DNA of 64,000 nucleotides from Streptomyces sp. CB02261 (GTDB lineage: Bacteria > Actinomycetota > Actinomycetes > Streptomycetales > Streptomycetaceae), in contig NZ_LIVX01000003.1 of the NCBI RefSeq assembly GCF_001905665.1, positions 195,478-259,477 of the forward strand, given 5' to 3'. The notes under the pieces were generated by a model. It made no database searches, was not told the origin of the DNA, and was given only the letters and a program-made list of their open reading frames with translations. The position numbers and the translations under genes are program-made. This document shows, in pieces, positions 43,968 through 51,778 of the stretch (position 1 is the first letter of the stretch; the number at the start of each line of letters is the position of its first letter).

Positions 43968-44503
43968 CGGCTCCAGTCGACCGGGGCCACGTCCTGCTTG
44001 AGCCCGCGGTCACTGCAGAGCGAGCAGGGAGCGCCCGGCACCCCGGGCCCCTGGTCGGTGCCGACGGTGATCGCTCCGTGGGCCCCGACGGGGGCGTGCA
44101 CGCCGTCGCCGACGAACGCCGCTTCGTAGCCGCCGAGCAGTTCCTGAAGGGTTCCGGGGCCCAGGTTCTCCGGGGCGGTGATCGAGGCCACGCCGTCGTA
44201 GTCGGTGAAGGCGGCCCCCAGCGTCCGGCCGCCGACGGTGGCGAACACGATCTTCGCTCCTCGGATGGGCTCCCCGGTGAGGGCGTCGGAGGCCATCGCG
44301 TGGATGTTCTCCAGTTGCATCTGGGTGACGTTCAAGGTGGCCTGGCTGGTCGTGAGCCTGATCGGCTTCAGGCTGGGGCATTCCGCGCCGCTGCACGGCG
44401 CGGGCGTCGAGGGGGTCGCGGTCGCGGCGACACCGCTTCCCACCCCCAGCGACGCCAGAGCGGTTGCCATCACCGCGACGGTCCTACGACCGACAGAACT
44501 CAT
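43964..44503 (-). CDS. Secreted Ig-like protein ending in an S74-domain start
   Basis: A 179-residue exported protein. The signal peptide is residues 1-27 (RTVAVMATALASLGVGSGVA). A beta-sandwich with EPIRGAKIVFATVGGRTLGA and AFTDYDGVASI resembles a carboxypeptidase-regulatory/CNA-B fold. CSGAEC and CSLC provide cysteines. The last residues, SDRGLKQDVAPVDWS, are the opening motif of S74 chaperone domains, whose remainder is the next gene. It is first of a coupled four-gene operon. Confidence 0.78.
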   Translation of the reverse strand: MSSVGRRTVAVMATALASLGVGSGVAATATPSTPAPCSGAECPSLKPIRLTTSQATLNVTQMQLENIHAMASDALTGEPIRGAKIVFATVGGRTLGAAFTDYDGVASITAPENLGPGTLQELLGGYEAAFVGDGVHAPVGAHGAITVGTDQGPGVPGAPCSLCSDRGLKQDVAPVDWSR

Positions 44504-44846
44504 GTCCACTCCCTGGGAGCCGCTCGGGCGCGCTCCGCGCCGGCGCGGAAGGCCGGGGCGGTCCTGGCGCATGCGGCACTCGACCGAACGCCGCCCTCGT
44601 GGGACGACGCGGACGACCGTAGCCACACCCGGCAGGGGTGCGGGTCCGATGAACACGAGTACGCACCATCTGATGAATCGCCGACGGCACTGTGACGAAC
44701 GCCGACGATTCATACCGGCCAGCACGTGGCCGCGCCGAGCATCCGGTCCCGTGTCCGTGGCCGCCGGGCACGGCCCAGACCTCGCAGCGCGTACGGTCGG
44801 CGAGTCGACCGGGCGTACCGTCACCGCCCCTCTACGAGGCCCCAGG
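44504..44846. other. Intergenic region with inverted repeat
   Basis: No gene is supported in this 343-bp gap between two minus-strand genes. It must contain the promoter of the S74 operon. ATGAATCG at 44673-44680 and CGATTCAT at 44706-44713 form an inverted repeat with a 25-bp spacer, a possible operator. A decayed copy of the tRNA-Gly hairpin lies at 44831-44860, at the end of the next gene. Confidence 0.5.
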
Positions 44847-45914
44847 TCAGCGCCCTGCCTCGTCGGTGGCGAGGGAGGACAGGAACCGGCGCTGGTCGGA
44901 CAGGAAGCCCTCGGCGAAGAGGGTTCGTGGTGCGCACAGGGCGGTCAGGGTCAGGCGGACGCGGGAGCGTTCCACGTCGTGTCTGACCAGGCCGTGGGTG
45001 GCGGTGGGGTAGTGGGCGACGCGCAGGGGCGGGGCGGGGAGCAGCCGGCGGTAGGCGGCCTCGGTGTCGGTGGTGTCCACGTTCACGTCGTGGCCCGCGA
45101 GGACCAGCAGGACGGGGACCCCGCGCAGGGCCGGCAGGTCGGCGGTGGCGTCGGCGGTGTGGTTCCTGGAGACGAACCGCCAGCGGGCGGCGGTCATGCC
45201 CTGGGGGTCGCCGACGGCCCGTACGTACTCCTCGTACGGGGCGCCCCGTCCGAGCAGCTCCAGTCCGGTCTCGCGACGGCGCAGGGCGGCGGCGACCTCC
45301 GCGTCGGAGGCGCCGTCGCGGCGCAGCTCGGCGAGGAGGTTGTAGCGGCCCTGCCGGTGCCAGTTGACGGCGGGTGAGACGGCGATGGCGAACCGGATCC
45401 GGCCGTCCTGGGCGGCGATCTTCGGGAGCACCCAGCCCGCCTGGCTGGCGCCCCACAGGCCGATCCGGCGGCCGTCGACGTCCGGTCGCCGCCGGGCCCA
45501 GGCGATCGCGGCGGCGGCCTCCCGCGCGCGGTCCTCCATGGTCTGGTCGAGCCAGTCGCCCGGCGCGCCGCCCACGCCCGGCTTGTTCCAGGACAGCGAG
45601 GCGTACCCGGCCCGGGCGAAGGACTCCCACATCGGGCGGTAGAAGCCGTCGTGCGTGGCGTCCACCGGGCCGTCCCCGTGGACGAAGACCACCAGGGGGA
45701 AGGGCCCCTCCCCCCGTTCGGGCAGGGCCAGCACGGCGTGCAGGGTCCGGCCGCCGTACCGCACGGTCACCGTCTCCTCCCGCAGGGCGTAGGTGTTCTG
45801 CCGGACCACGAGCCCCGCCAGGCCGGCCGCCACGACCACCAGAGCGGCCAGAGCCGCGAGCGCGGCTCGCACCACCCGGCGCCGGCGTGTCGGTCCTCCG
45901 CGTCGCCGTTCCAT
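44847..45914 (-). CDS. Membrane-anchored alpha/beta hydrolase
   Basis: A 355-residue hydrolase with an N-terminal helix after a very basic start (RRRRVVRAALAALAALVVVA), probably an uncleaved anchor with the enzyme outside. LVVFVHGDGPVDATHDGFY is the oxyanion region, the nucleophile lies in IGLWGASQAGW, the acid in VLAGHDVNVDTTDTE and the base His in TATHGLVRHD. This resembles bacterial acyl-CoA-thioesterase/esterase-type hydrolases; substrate unknown. GGGGGGAT precedes ATG 45914. It is divergent from the GNAT gene. Confidence 0.88.
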   Translation of the reverse strand: MERRRGGPTRRRRVVRAALAALAALVVVAAGLAGLVVRQNTYALREETVTVRYGGRTLHAVLALPERGEGPFPLVVFVHGDGPVDATHDGFYRPMWESFARAGYASLSWNKPGVGGAPGDWLDQTMEDRAREAAAAIAWARRRPDVDGRRIGLWGASQAGWVLPKIAAQDGRIRFAIAVSPAVNWHRQGRYNLLAELRRDGASDAEVAAALRRRETGLELLGRGAPYEEYVRAVGDPQGMTAARWRFVSRNHTADATADLPALRGVPVLLVLAGHDVNVDTTDTEAAYRRLLPAPPLRVAHYPTATHGLVRHDVERSRVRLTLTALCAPRTLFAEGFLSDQRRFLSSLATDEAGR

Positions 45915-45943
45915 CGCGATCCCCCCTCAGAACTATCAGAACA

Positions 45944-45957
45944 GAAACGTTCGTTTC
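45944..45957. promoter_or_regulatory. Inverted repeat, putative operator
   Basis: GAAACG-TT-CGTTTC lies in the 101-bp divergent gap between the hydrolase and the GNAT-PaaX operon. PaaX and TetR proteins bind repeats of this kind; the neighbouring PaaX gene is the obvious candidate. Confidence 0.45.
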
Positions 45958-46015
45958 CTTTACGACCGTACTTGCTTCGTGCGTAGAATACGAGGGAGAA
46001 CCCTACGGAGGAGTC

Positions 46016-46660
46016 ATGGACACAGCACCAGCCATCCGGCGCGGCGTGCCCAGCGGTGCCGAGGAGCGGGTCGCCTCGCTGTACTGGGAGGCCTTCGGCC
46101 GCAAGCTCGGGGCCGCCCTGGGGCCGGCCGAGGACGGCCGCGCCTTCATCGCCCGCCACCTCCACCACGACCGCGCCGCCGTCGCGCTCGCCCCCGGCGG
46201 CGGGCGTGTCGTGGGCGTGGCCGGCTACCGGCTCGGCGGACGCGGCCTGGTCGGCGGCGGGGTGCGCGACGTGCTCTCCCGATACGGGCTCGTCCGCGGC
46301 CTGCCGCGGCTCGCCGTGCTGGCGCTCCTCGAACGCACCCCGGAGCCGGGGGAACTCGTCATGGACGGCATCGCCGTCGACCCCGCCCACCGCGGCGCCG
46401 GCATCGGCGGGCTGCTGCTGACGGAGATCGCCGCCATCGCCGCCGCACACGGCAGCTCCCGGATCCGCCTGGACGTCATCGACGTCAACCCGCGCGCCCG
46501 CGCCCTGTACGAGCGGCACGGCTTCGCCGCCGTACGCACCGAACGCACCCCGTACCTCCGGGGCCTGATGGGCTTCGGCGCCGTGACTACGATGCATCGC
46601 GCCGTCCCGGACCACCCGGGCGGCGGCTCACCCGGCGACACCTTGGAGCGGCAGCGATGA
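46016..46660 (+). CDS. GNAT-family N-acetyltransferase
   Basis: A 214-residue acetyltransferase. The acetyl-CoA loop is in DGIAVDPAHRGAGIGGLLLTE, followed by IRLDVIDVNPRARALYERHGF, a classic GNAT end. Substrate unknown. ACGGAGGAG lies 5 bases before the ATG. Its stop overlaps the PaaX start (ATGA). Confidence 0.93.
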   Translation: MDTAPAIRRGVPSGAEERVASLYWEAFGRKLGAALGPAEDGRAFIARHLHHDRAAVALAPGGGRVVGVAGYRLGGRGLVGGGVRDVLSRYGLVRGLPRLAVLALLERTPEPGELVMDGIAVDPAHRGAGIGGLLLTEIAAIAAAHGSSRIRLDVIDVNPRARALYERHGFAAVRTERTPYLRGLMGFGAVTTMHRAVPDHPGGGSPGDTLERQR

Positions 46661-47571
46661 CCAGCAGGCCCGCGGGGGAGCCCGTCACGCCCGAGATCGG
46701 CACCCGGACCCTGGTGTTCGCCCTCGTGCGCGAGGACGGCACCGTCGACGCGGGCGAGCTGTACGCCGTCGCCGGTGCCCTCGGCATGAGCGACCAGCAG
46801 GTCCGGCTCTGCCTCAAACGGCTCGTCGCCGAGGGCCGGTTCCGTCAGGAGGGGCGCGGGCGCAAGGCCGTCCTGCGCCTCACCGCCGACGCGACCGGCG
46901 CCGTCGCGCCGGACGTGGAGTACGTCCGCCACGCCTACCGGCAGGACCAGGGGCTCGCCCCCTGGGACGGCACCTGGCACCTGTTCGCCTTCGCCATCCC
47001 CGAGACCTCGCGGCAGGCCCGCGACACCCTGCGCGACGCCCTCCTCCACCTCGGCGCGGCCCCCCTCCAGGGCGGGCTCTACGTCAGCGCCAACGACATC
47101 GGCGAGATCGTCGAGGCCCACGCCCGCCACCTCGGCGTCCTGCCCTCCCTGACCCGTCTCACCAGCCGCGATCTACGGGTCGGGGACGAGACCGACCCGG
47201 CCCGGCTGGCCGCACTCCTCTGGCCGCTCCAGCGGATCGCGGAACGCCACGAGGCGCTCGCCGCCCTCGCCACCGCCCGCCTGGCCCGGCTGTCGTCCGC
47301 GGACCGGCCCACGGACACCGAACGCCTGACGTACGCGATCGAGCTGGCGGCGTCCTTCACCACCGCCATGGAACCCGACCCCCTGCTGCCCCCGGAACTG
47401 CTCCCCCAGCCCTGGCCCGGCGCCCACGCCCGCGCCCTGGCCGCGCGGTGCTGGGAAGCCCTCGCCGCCGGAACCGGCCAGGATCCCGGCCGCCTGCGCC
47501 TGTTCCGCCTCTACGACGGCTTCCTCCTCACCCCGACACCCCCCACCGCCCCTCCGCCGCCGCGTCCTTGA
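46657..47571 (+). CDS. PaaX-family transcriptional regulator
   Basis: A 304-residue repressor-type protein. An N-terminal winged helix (YAVAGALGMSDQQVRLCLKRLVAEG) is followed by the PaaX central domain (WDGTWHLFAFAIPETSRQARDTL) and a C-terminal helical domain. PaaX represses phenylacetyl-CoA catabolism in the model system, but no such genes are here; relatives sense other acyl-CoAs. It is coupled to the GNAT gene and may bind the repeat at 45944. Confidence 0.88.
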   Translation: MTSRPAGEPVTPEIGTRTLVFALVREDGTVDAGELYAVAGALGMSDQQVRLCLKRLVAEGRFRQEGRGRKAVLRLTADATGAVAPDVEYVRHAYRQDQGLAPWDGTWHLFAFAIPETSRQARDTLRDALLHLGAAPLQGGLYVSANDIGEIVEAHARHLGVLPSLTRLTSRDLRVGDETDPARLAALLWPLQRIAERHEALAALATARLARLSSADRPTDTERLTYAIELAASFTTAMEPDPLLPPELLPQPWPGAHARALAARCWEALAAGTGQDPGRLRLFRLYDGFLLTPTPPTAPPPPRP

Positions 47572-47714
47572 AGGCCGCGGACCCGGAGCCCGCTGTGCGG
47601 GGCCGCCCCCGCACCGGGTGCGCAGCCGTCCGAGGTCGCGCCGATCGGCCTGGCAGGCCACCTCAGCGGGTTGCGCCTACTCTGGAATCGGGGGAACGAC
47701 AGCCGGAGGTCGCC

Positions 47715-47870
47715 ATGATCATTCTCGGGGTCATCCTGCTTGTCATCGGATTCGTGGCAGGCATTTCCATCCTGTGGACGATCGGGATCGTCCTGGTCGT
47801 GATCGGGGCCGTCCTGTGGATCCTCGGGGCGACCGGTCGCGAGGTCGGCGGACGCCGCCATTACTGGTAG
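47715..47870 (+). CDS. Small two-helix membrane protein (DUF6131-like)
   Basis: A 51-residue protein with two hydrophobic helices (IILGVILLVIGFVAGI; TIGIVLVVIGAVLWIL) and a basic tail GREVGGRRHYW. It matches the small actinobacterial family annotated DUF6131. GGAGGT lies just upstream of ATG 47715. Function unknown. Confidence 0.8.
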   Translation: MIILGVILLVIGFVAGISILWTIGIVLVVIGAVLWILGATGREVGGRRHYW

Positions 47871-47905
47871 GCGGGTCGGACTTCCGGCTGCACGGTCGGC
47901 CTCTT

Positions 47906-48299
47906 CTACGAACGTCGCTCCCACGTGGTGCGGGTGAGTTCGTACTCGACTTCGCCGTGTTCGGAGCCTTCGATCGGCTCCGGCCAGTCCCCTGTGAAGG
48001 TGCGGAGGAACGACAGGCCCGACTTCTCCATCACACGACGGGATCCCGTGTTGACCGTCATGGTGTTCGCGGTCACTCGCTCCACGCCGAGATCCGTGAA
48101 CCCATGTGGATCAGGGCCCGGGATCCCTCGGTCGCGTAACCGCTGCCCCAGGCGGCCTTGTTCAGCCGGTAGCCGAGTTCCACCACGGCGGGACTGTGCT
48201 CGGCCGGCGGGCGGAACTCGAACCAGCCCAGGAACGCTCCGGTGTCCTTCTCCTGCGCGGCCCAGTAGCCGCGGGTCCCGAAGCACGGGTGCGCTGTTC
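47906..48299 (-). pseudogene. Frameshifted, truncated GNAT acetyltransferase
   Basis: Two frames together give a GNAT domain. The first reads FGTRGYWAAQEKDTGAFLGW, FEFRPPAEHSP and GYRLNKAAWGSGYATEGSRA to IHMG; the second resumes with FTDLGVERVTANTMTVNTGS and ends ELTRTTWERRS. They join near 48100-48103 if one base has been lost in the Gly-Phe codons. The N-terminal about 60 residues of the family are also missing: a TGA lies just before the visible part. So it is inactive twice over. Confidence 0.85.
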
Positions 48300-48328
48300 A
48301 CGGGGTCCGGCACAGGGAGGTGCCCGAG

Positions 48329-49243
48329 ATGGAGCGCAGGCAGGACGGTCCGGCTCGGCCCAAGTCACAGGGGCGGCGTGTGGCCGACAGCCGTGCGGTG
48401 GAGGTCGCGTCCAGGGTCGGGCTCTGTGCCCGCGGTGTGATCTACGTGCTGGTGGGGATTCTGGCCGTGCGGATCGGCCTCGGCAGCGACAGCGGCAAGG
48501 AGGCCGACCGGTCCGGCGCCGTGGGGACCCTCGCCGAGCAGCCGTTCGGCCGGGCTCTGCTGTGGGCGCTGGTGGTGGGGCTGGCGGCGATGGCGCTGTG
48601 GCGGCTGGCCGAGGCGGCGTTCGGACAGACGGTGGAGGGCGGCGACAAGTGGAGCCGGCGCCTGGGCTCGCTGGGCATGGCGGTGTTCTACGCGGTGATC
48701 TGCGTCGGCGTGGTGCAGACGGCGCTGGTCGGCGGTTCCTCCGGGGGCCGCCCCAGTGACGAGACGTCGAAGGAGTACACCGCCCGGGTGCTGGACTGGC
48801 CGGGCGGCCGGGTGATCGTCGGCGTGTTCGGTGCCGTGCTGATCGCCGTGGGCGTGGTGATCCTGGTGCGCAGCCTGATGCGGAAGTTCGAGAAGGATCT
48901 CCGCACGGACGAGATGCGCCCGGCGACGCGGCGGGTCGTCGCGTTCCTGGGCGTCGTCGGCGGTGCGTCGTGCGGAGTGGTCGCGGCCGGGGCCGGCCTG
49001 TCCATCCTGCTGACAGCGGTGCGGTACGACCCCAGCCAGGCCAAGGGTCTGGACGAGACGTTGCGTTCGTTCGCCGCGACCCCCGCGGGGCCCGCCCTGC
49101 TGATCGCCGCCGCCGTGGGCCTCCTGCTGTTCGGCCTGTACTCGTTCTGCGAAGCCCGCTGGCGCAAGGCCGCCGAGCACAGGTCTCCGGAGGAACAGCC
49201 CGCCGGGGCCACGGGCCCGGGGACGCGGCCCGGTGCGCCCTGA
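48329..49243 (+). CDS. DUF1206 membrane protein
   Basis: A 304-residue protein with six hydrophobic segments arranged as three similar pairs, the layout of DUF1206. The first pair carries RVGLCARGVIYVLVGILAV; the second AVFYAVICVGVVQTAL; the third starts near ASCGVVAAGAGLSIL. Each pair is followed by a helix such as LWALVVGLAAMALWRLAEAA. The ATG at 48329 has AGGGAGG upstream. Function unknown. Confidence 0.9.
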   Translation: MERRQDGPARPKSQGRRVADSRAVEVASRVGLCARGVIYVLVGILAVRIGLGSDSGKEADRSGAVGTLAEQPFGRALLWALVVGLAAMALWRLAEAAFGQTVEGGDKWSRRLGSLGMAVFYAVICVGVVQTALVGGSSGGRPSDETSKEYTARVLDWPGGRVIVGVFGAVLIAVGVVILVRSLMRKFEKDLRTDEMRPATRRVVAFLGVVGGASCGVVAAGAGLSILLTAVRYDPSQAKGLDETLRSFAATPAGPALLIAAAVGLLLFGLYSFCEARWRKAAEHRSPEEQPAGATGPGTRPGAP

Positions 49244-49367
49244 CAAGGGGGACTCGCCCCGGTGCGCCCCGACAAGGGGACTCGTCCCACGGCGCCGGCG
49301 CTCGGACGGGCGCCCGGAGGCGGATCTCCCAGGTCGGGTGATCCGGGGGTGGTGTCGTCGGCCCCCG

Positions 49368-51191
49368 TCAGGGCGTGACGATCGGGAAGGCCGTGTCGGG
49401 TTCGGTGACGTACGAAAAGAGGCGGGTGAGGAGGTCCGGGTCGCCGTCGACGACGACGCCGTCGAGGCCCTGGCCCGCGAGGACGCCGAGGAGTCGGGGC
49501 CTGGTCAGGGTCAGGGTGAGGCCCGGCCGTGTCCTCGGCTGTTCGGCGGCCGGGGTGGAGCGGTGGGTGAGGGCGCCGTTGTGGAGGGTGAGGCGGTGGC
49601 GGCGCTCCTCGTCGGTGAGGACGAGGTCGACGGTCAGGTCGTCGTCCCACGCGCGGGGACCGTCGATGCGGATGGCGACGGTGTCCAGGAGCATCTCGGT
49701 GGTCAGGGCCGCCGCCATCTCGGGGTTGGTGCTGTCGAGGACGATCTTTAGGGGGCCCTGGCGCAGTTCCATGGCGGAGGTCAGGAAGAAGTTGCGCCAG
49801 GGGCCGTTCTCGGCTCCGTGGCCGAGCCGGTCGTAGACACCGGCGAGGGTCTGCCGGGCGGTGGTGTCGTCGGGGTCGGCGAAGACGAGGTGGTTGAGGA
49901 GGGTCGCGGCGAAGCGCAGGTCTCCGTCCTCGGCGTAGGCGCGTGCCTTCGCCAGGGTCTGTTCCGGGCCGCCCATGGAGTCGACGTACCGCTGGGCGAG
50001 TGCGACGGGCGGGTGCTCCCACAGGTGGGCCGCGTTGCCGTCGAACCAGCCGAGGTAGCGCTGGTAGACCGCCTTGACGTTGTGGGAGAGCGAGCCGTAG
50101 TAGCCGCGGGCGTGCCAGGACCTCTCCAGGGCGGGCGGGAGCTGGATCTCCTCGGCGATCTCCGGGCCGGTCAGGCCGGAGTTCAGCATGCGCAGCGTCT
50201 GGTCGTGCAGGTAGGCGTAGAGGTCGCGCTGGGCGGTGAGGAAGGCGACGACGTTCTCGCGGCCCCAGGTGGGCCAGTGGTGGGAGGCGAAGGCCACGTC
50301 GTAGCGGTCGCCGAAGTACTCGACGGCCTCGTCGAGGTAGCGGGCCCAGACGCGGGCGTCGCGGACGACCGCGCCGCGCAGGGTCAGGATGTTGTGCATG
50401 TTGTGCGTGGCGTTCTCGGCCAGGCACAGGGCGCGGTGGTCGGGGAGGAGGAAGTTCATCTCGGCCGGGGCCTCGGTGCCGGGCGTCAGCTGGAAGACGA
50501 TCCGCACGCCGTCGACGGTCTCCTCCTGGCCGGTCCGGGTGATGTCGACGGTCGGCGGGACAAGGGTGATGGTGCCGTTGGAGGTCGTCATGCCCAGGCC
50601 GGCGCTGATCTGGCCCTCGGGGGACTTCGGCAGGCGGTCGCCGTACATGAAGATGGCGCGGCGGGTCATGGCGTTTCCCGCGTACACGTTCTCGCTGACG
50701 GCGTGCTCCAGGAAGCCGGCCGGGGCGAGGATCGGCACCCCCGTCCCGGTGCCATGGGGCAGGACGCCTCGGGAGCCGCCGAAGTGGTCGCCGTGCGAGT
50801 GGGTGTAGATCATGCCGGTGACCGGGCGGTCGCCACGGTGCTCGCGGTAGAGGGCGAGGCCGGCGGCGGCGGTCTCCGCGCTCAGCAGGGGGTCGATGAC
50901 GACCACGCCGCGTCCGCCCTCGACGAGCGTCATGTTCGACAGGTCGAGGCCGCGGATCTGGTAGATGCCCTCGGTCACCTCGTACAGGCCCTGGCGGGAG
51001 CAGAGCTGGGCCTGGCGCCACAGGCTCGGGTGCGCCGTGGCGGGGCAGTCCGCCTTCAGGAACGCGTAGGCGTCGTTGTCGTAGACGAGGCTGCCGTCCG
51101 CGCCGGTGACGACGGCCGGGGAGAGGGCGGCGACGAAGCCCCGGTCGGCGTTCTCGAAGTCCGTGGTGTCCTCGAAGGGGAGGGCGGTCAT
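49368..51191 (-). CDS. MBL-fold alkyl sulfatase-like hydrolase
   Basis: A 607-residue metallo-beta-lactamase-fold enzyme of the SdsA/BDS1 type. The metal motif THSHGDHFGGSRGVLP gives HxHxDH; further ligands lie in LCLAENATHNMHN and FASHHWPTWG. After the catalytic domain come the dimerisation helices (RYLGWFDGNAAHLWEHPP) and a C-terminal SCP2-like lipid-binding domain (from about 490). The family cleaves primary alkyl sulfates such as SDS. No signal peptide is seen. GGAG precedes ATG 51191. A longer frame to 51461 is unsupported. Confidence 0.93.
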   Translation of the reverse strand: MTALPFEDTTDFENADRGFVAALSPAVVTGADGSLVYDNDAYAFLKADCPATAHPSLWRQAQLCSRQGLYEVTEGIYQIRGLDLSNMTLVEGGRGVVVIDPLLSAETAAAGLALYREHRGDRPVTGMIYTHSHGDHFGGSRGVLPHGTGTGVPILAPAGFLEHAVSENVYAGNAMTRRAIFMYGDRLPKSPEGQISAGLGMTTSNGTITLVPPTVDITRTGQEETVDGVRIVFQLTPGTEAPAEMNFLLPDHRALCLAENATHNMHNILTLRGAVVRDARVWARYLDEAVEYFGDRYDVAFASHHWPTWGRENVVAFLTAQRDLYAYLHDQTLRMLNSGLTGPEIAEEIQLPPALERSWHARGYYGSLSHNVKAVYQRYLGWFDGNAAHLWEHPPVALAQRYVDSMGGPEQTLAKARAYAEDGDLRFAATLLNHLVFADPDDTTARQTLAGVYDRLGHGAENGPWRNFFLTSAMELRQGPLKIVLDSTNPEMAAALTTEMLLDTVAIRIDGPRAWDDDLTVDLVLTDEERRHRLTLHNGALTHRSTPAAEQPRTRPGLTLTLTRPRLLGVLAGQGLDGVVVDGDPDLLTRLFSYVTEPDTAFPIVTP

Positions 51192-51433
51192 CTCTCGCTC
51201 CGATCTGCGGGGTGCGACGCCCGCGGCCGCCGGTGTCCGGCACCGGCCGGGCCTCGGGCATGGCCCCATCTCAACATCCCACCCACCTGGGTGCATTTCG
51301 GAATGAAGTGGGCCATCCGCCGCGCCTCCGGCGGGTGACGCGACGGGCCCGCGATCCGCGCCGGGCGATCCACGCGACCGCGGCCTTTCGGCCAGCCGGA
51401 ACCCGGGGGGCGAGGCCCCATAGGGGACATACC
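51192..51433. other. Intergenic region upstream of the peptide operon
   Basis: No gene is supported here. It carries the promoter of the sulfatase gene (minus strand) near its left end. To the right, from about 51430, base composition becomes clearly AT-richer than the rest of the window. Confidence 0.5.
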
Positions 51434-51625
51434 GTGAAACTCTCCTCGACGACCGATTCATTTCAGGCCGAATTCCCTCTCGGAATGAACCATTTCCCTG
51501 CGGATGATCTTGTGTCGTGGATCACTTTCGAGGTCTCCGAATTCTTGTTGCGTGAGCCACGGACCGTGGTTAGCTTCGTTACATCCCAGCAAACGTGCTG
51601 GTTTACAGAAGGGGATTCGCGATGA
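51434..51625 (+). CDS. Possible leader ORF ending on the peptide start codon
   Basis: A 63-codon frame begins at GTG 51434 with AGGGGA 6 bases upstream and stops in an ATGA that contains the ATG of the 23-residue peptide. It would read VKLSSTTDSFQAEFPLG and, later, DLVSWITFEVSEFLLRE. Only about half of its third positions are G or C, far below the neighbours, so this may instead be promoter/leader DNA. Two small inverted repeats, CCACGG-A-CCGTGG (51557-51569) and CCAGCA-N4-TGCTGG (51586-51601), lie inside it. Confidence 0.3.
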   Translation: MKLSSTTDSFQAEFPLGMNHFPADDLVSWITFEVSEFLLREPRTVVSFVTSQQTCWFTEGDSR

Positions 51626-51693
51626 AGCTCGTCAAGGCTGCTCCGAAGGCCAAGAAGGTCGTCTTCTCCGTCATGTACAACAGCGCCACCTGA
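51622..51693 (+). CDS. 23-residue peptide, candidate precursor or signal peptide
   Basis: ATG at 51622 follows a strong ribosome site (GAAGGGG, 7 bases away) and ends at TGA 51693. The peptide is a Lys/Ala-rich basic half (MKLVKAAPKAKK) followed by a hydrophobic, Thr-ending half (VVFSVMYNSAT). No signal peptide fits, and there is no homologue I recognise. Position first in an operon with a TPR protein, an MFS exporter and an S9 peptidase is what one expects of a modified-peptide precursor or a peptide signal. A stable hairpin follows, which would keep its mRNA more abundant than the downstream genes. Confidence 0.65.
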   Translation: MKLVKAAPKAKKVVFSVMYNSAT

Positions 51694-51716
51694 TCCACTC
51701 AGGGCGCCAGTTGATT

Positions 51717-51746
51717 CCTGCGGGGGCGCTTCTGCGCCCCCGCAGG
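51717..51746 (+). terminator. Intra-operon hairpin after the peptide gene
   Basis: A perfect 12-bp stem CCTGCGGGGGCG and complement encloses CTTCTG, 23 bp after the peptide stop and 32 bp before the TPR gene. It could be a partial terminator or an RNA-stabilising element that sets the peptide-to-enzyme ratio. Confidence 0.75.
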
Positions 51747-51778
51747 CGTAATGATCGAAGCGTGCGGGGGAGAGATCG

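Noticed and set aside
42910..44503. Prophage tail-fibre region, because of the S74 domain
   Set aside because: No other phage genes (portal, tail, lysin, integrase) are present; S74 domains also occur in bacterial surface proteins.
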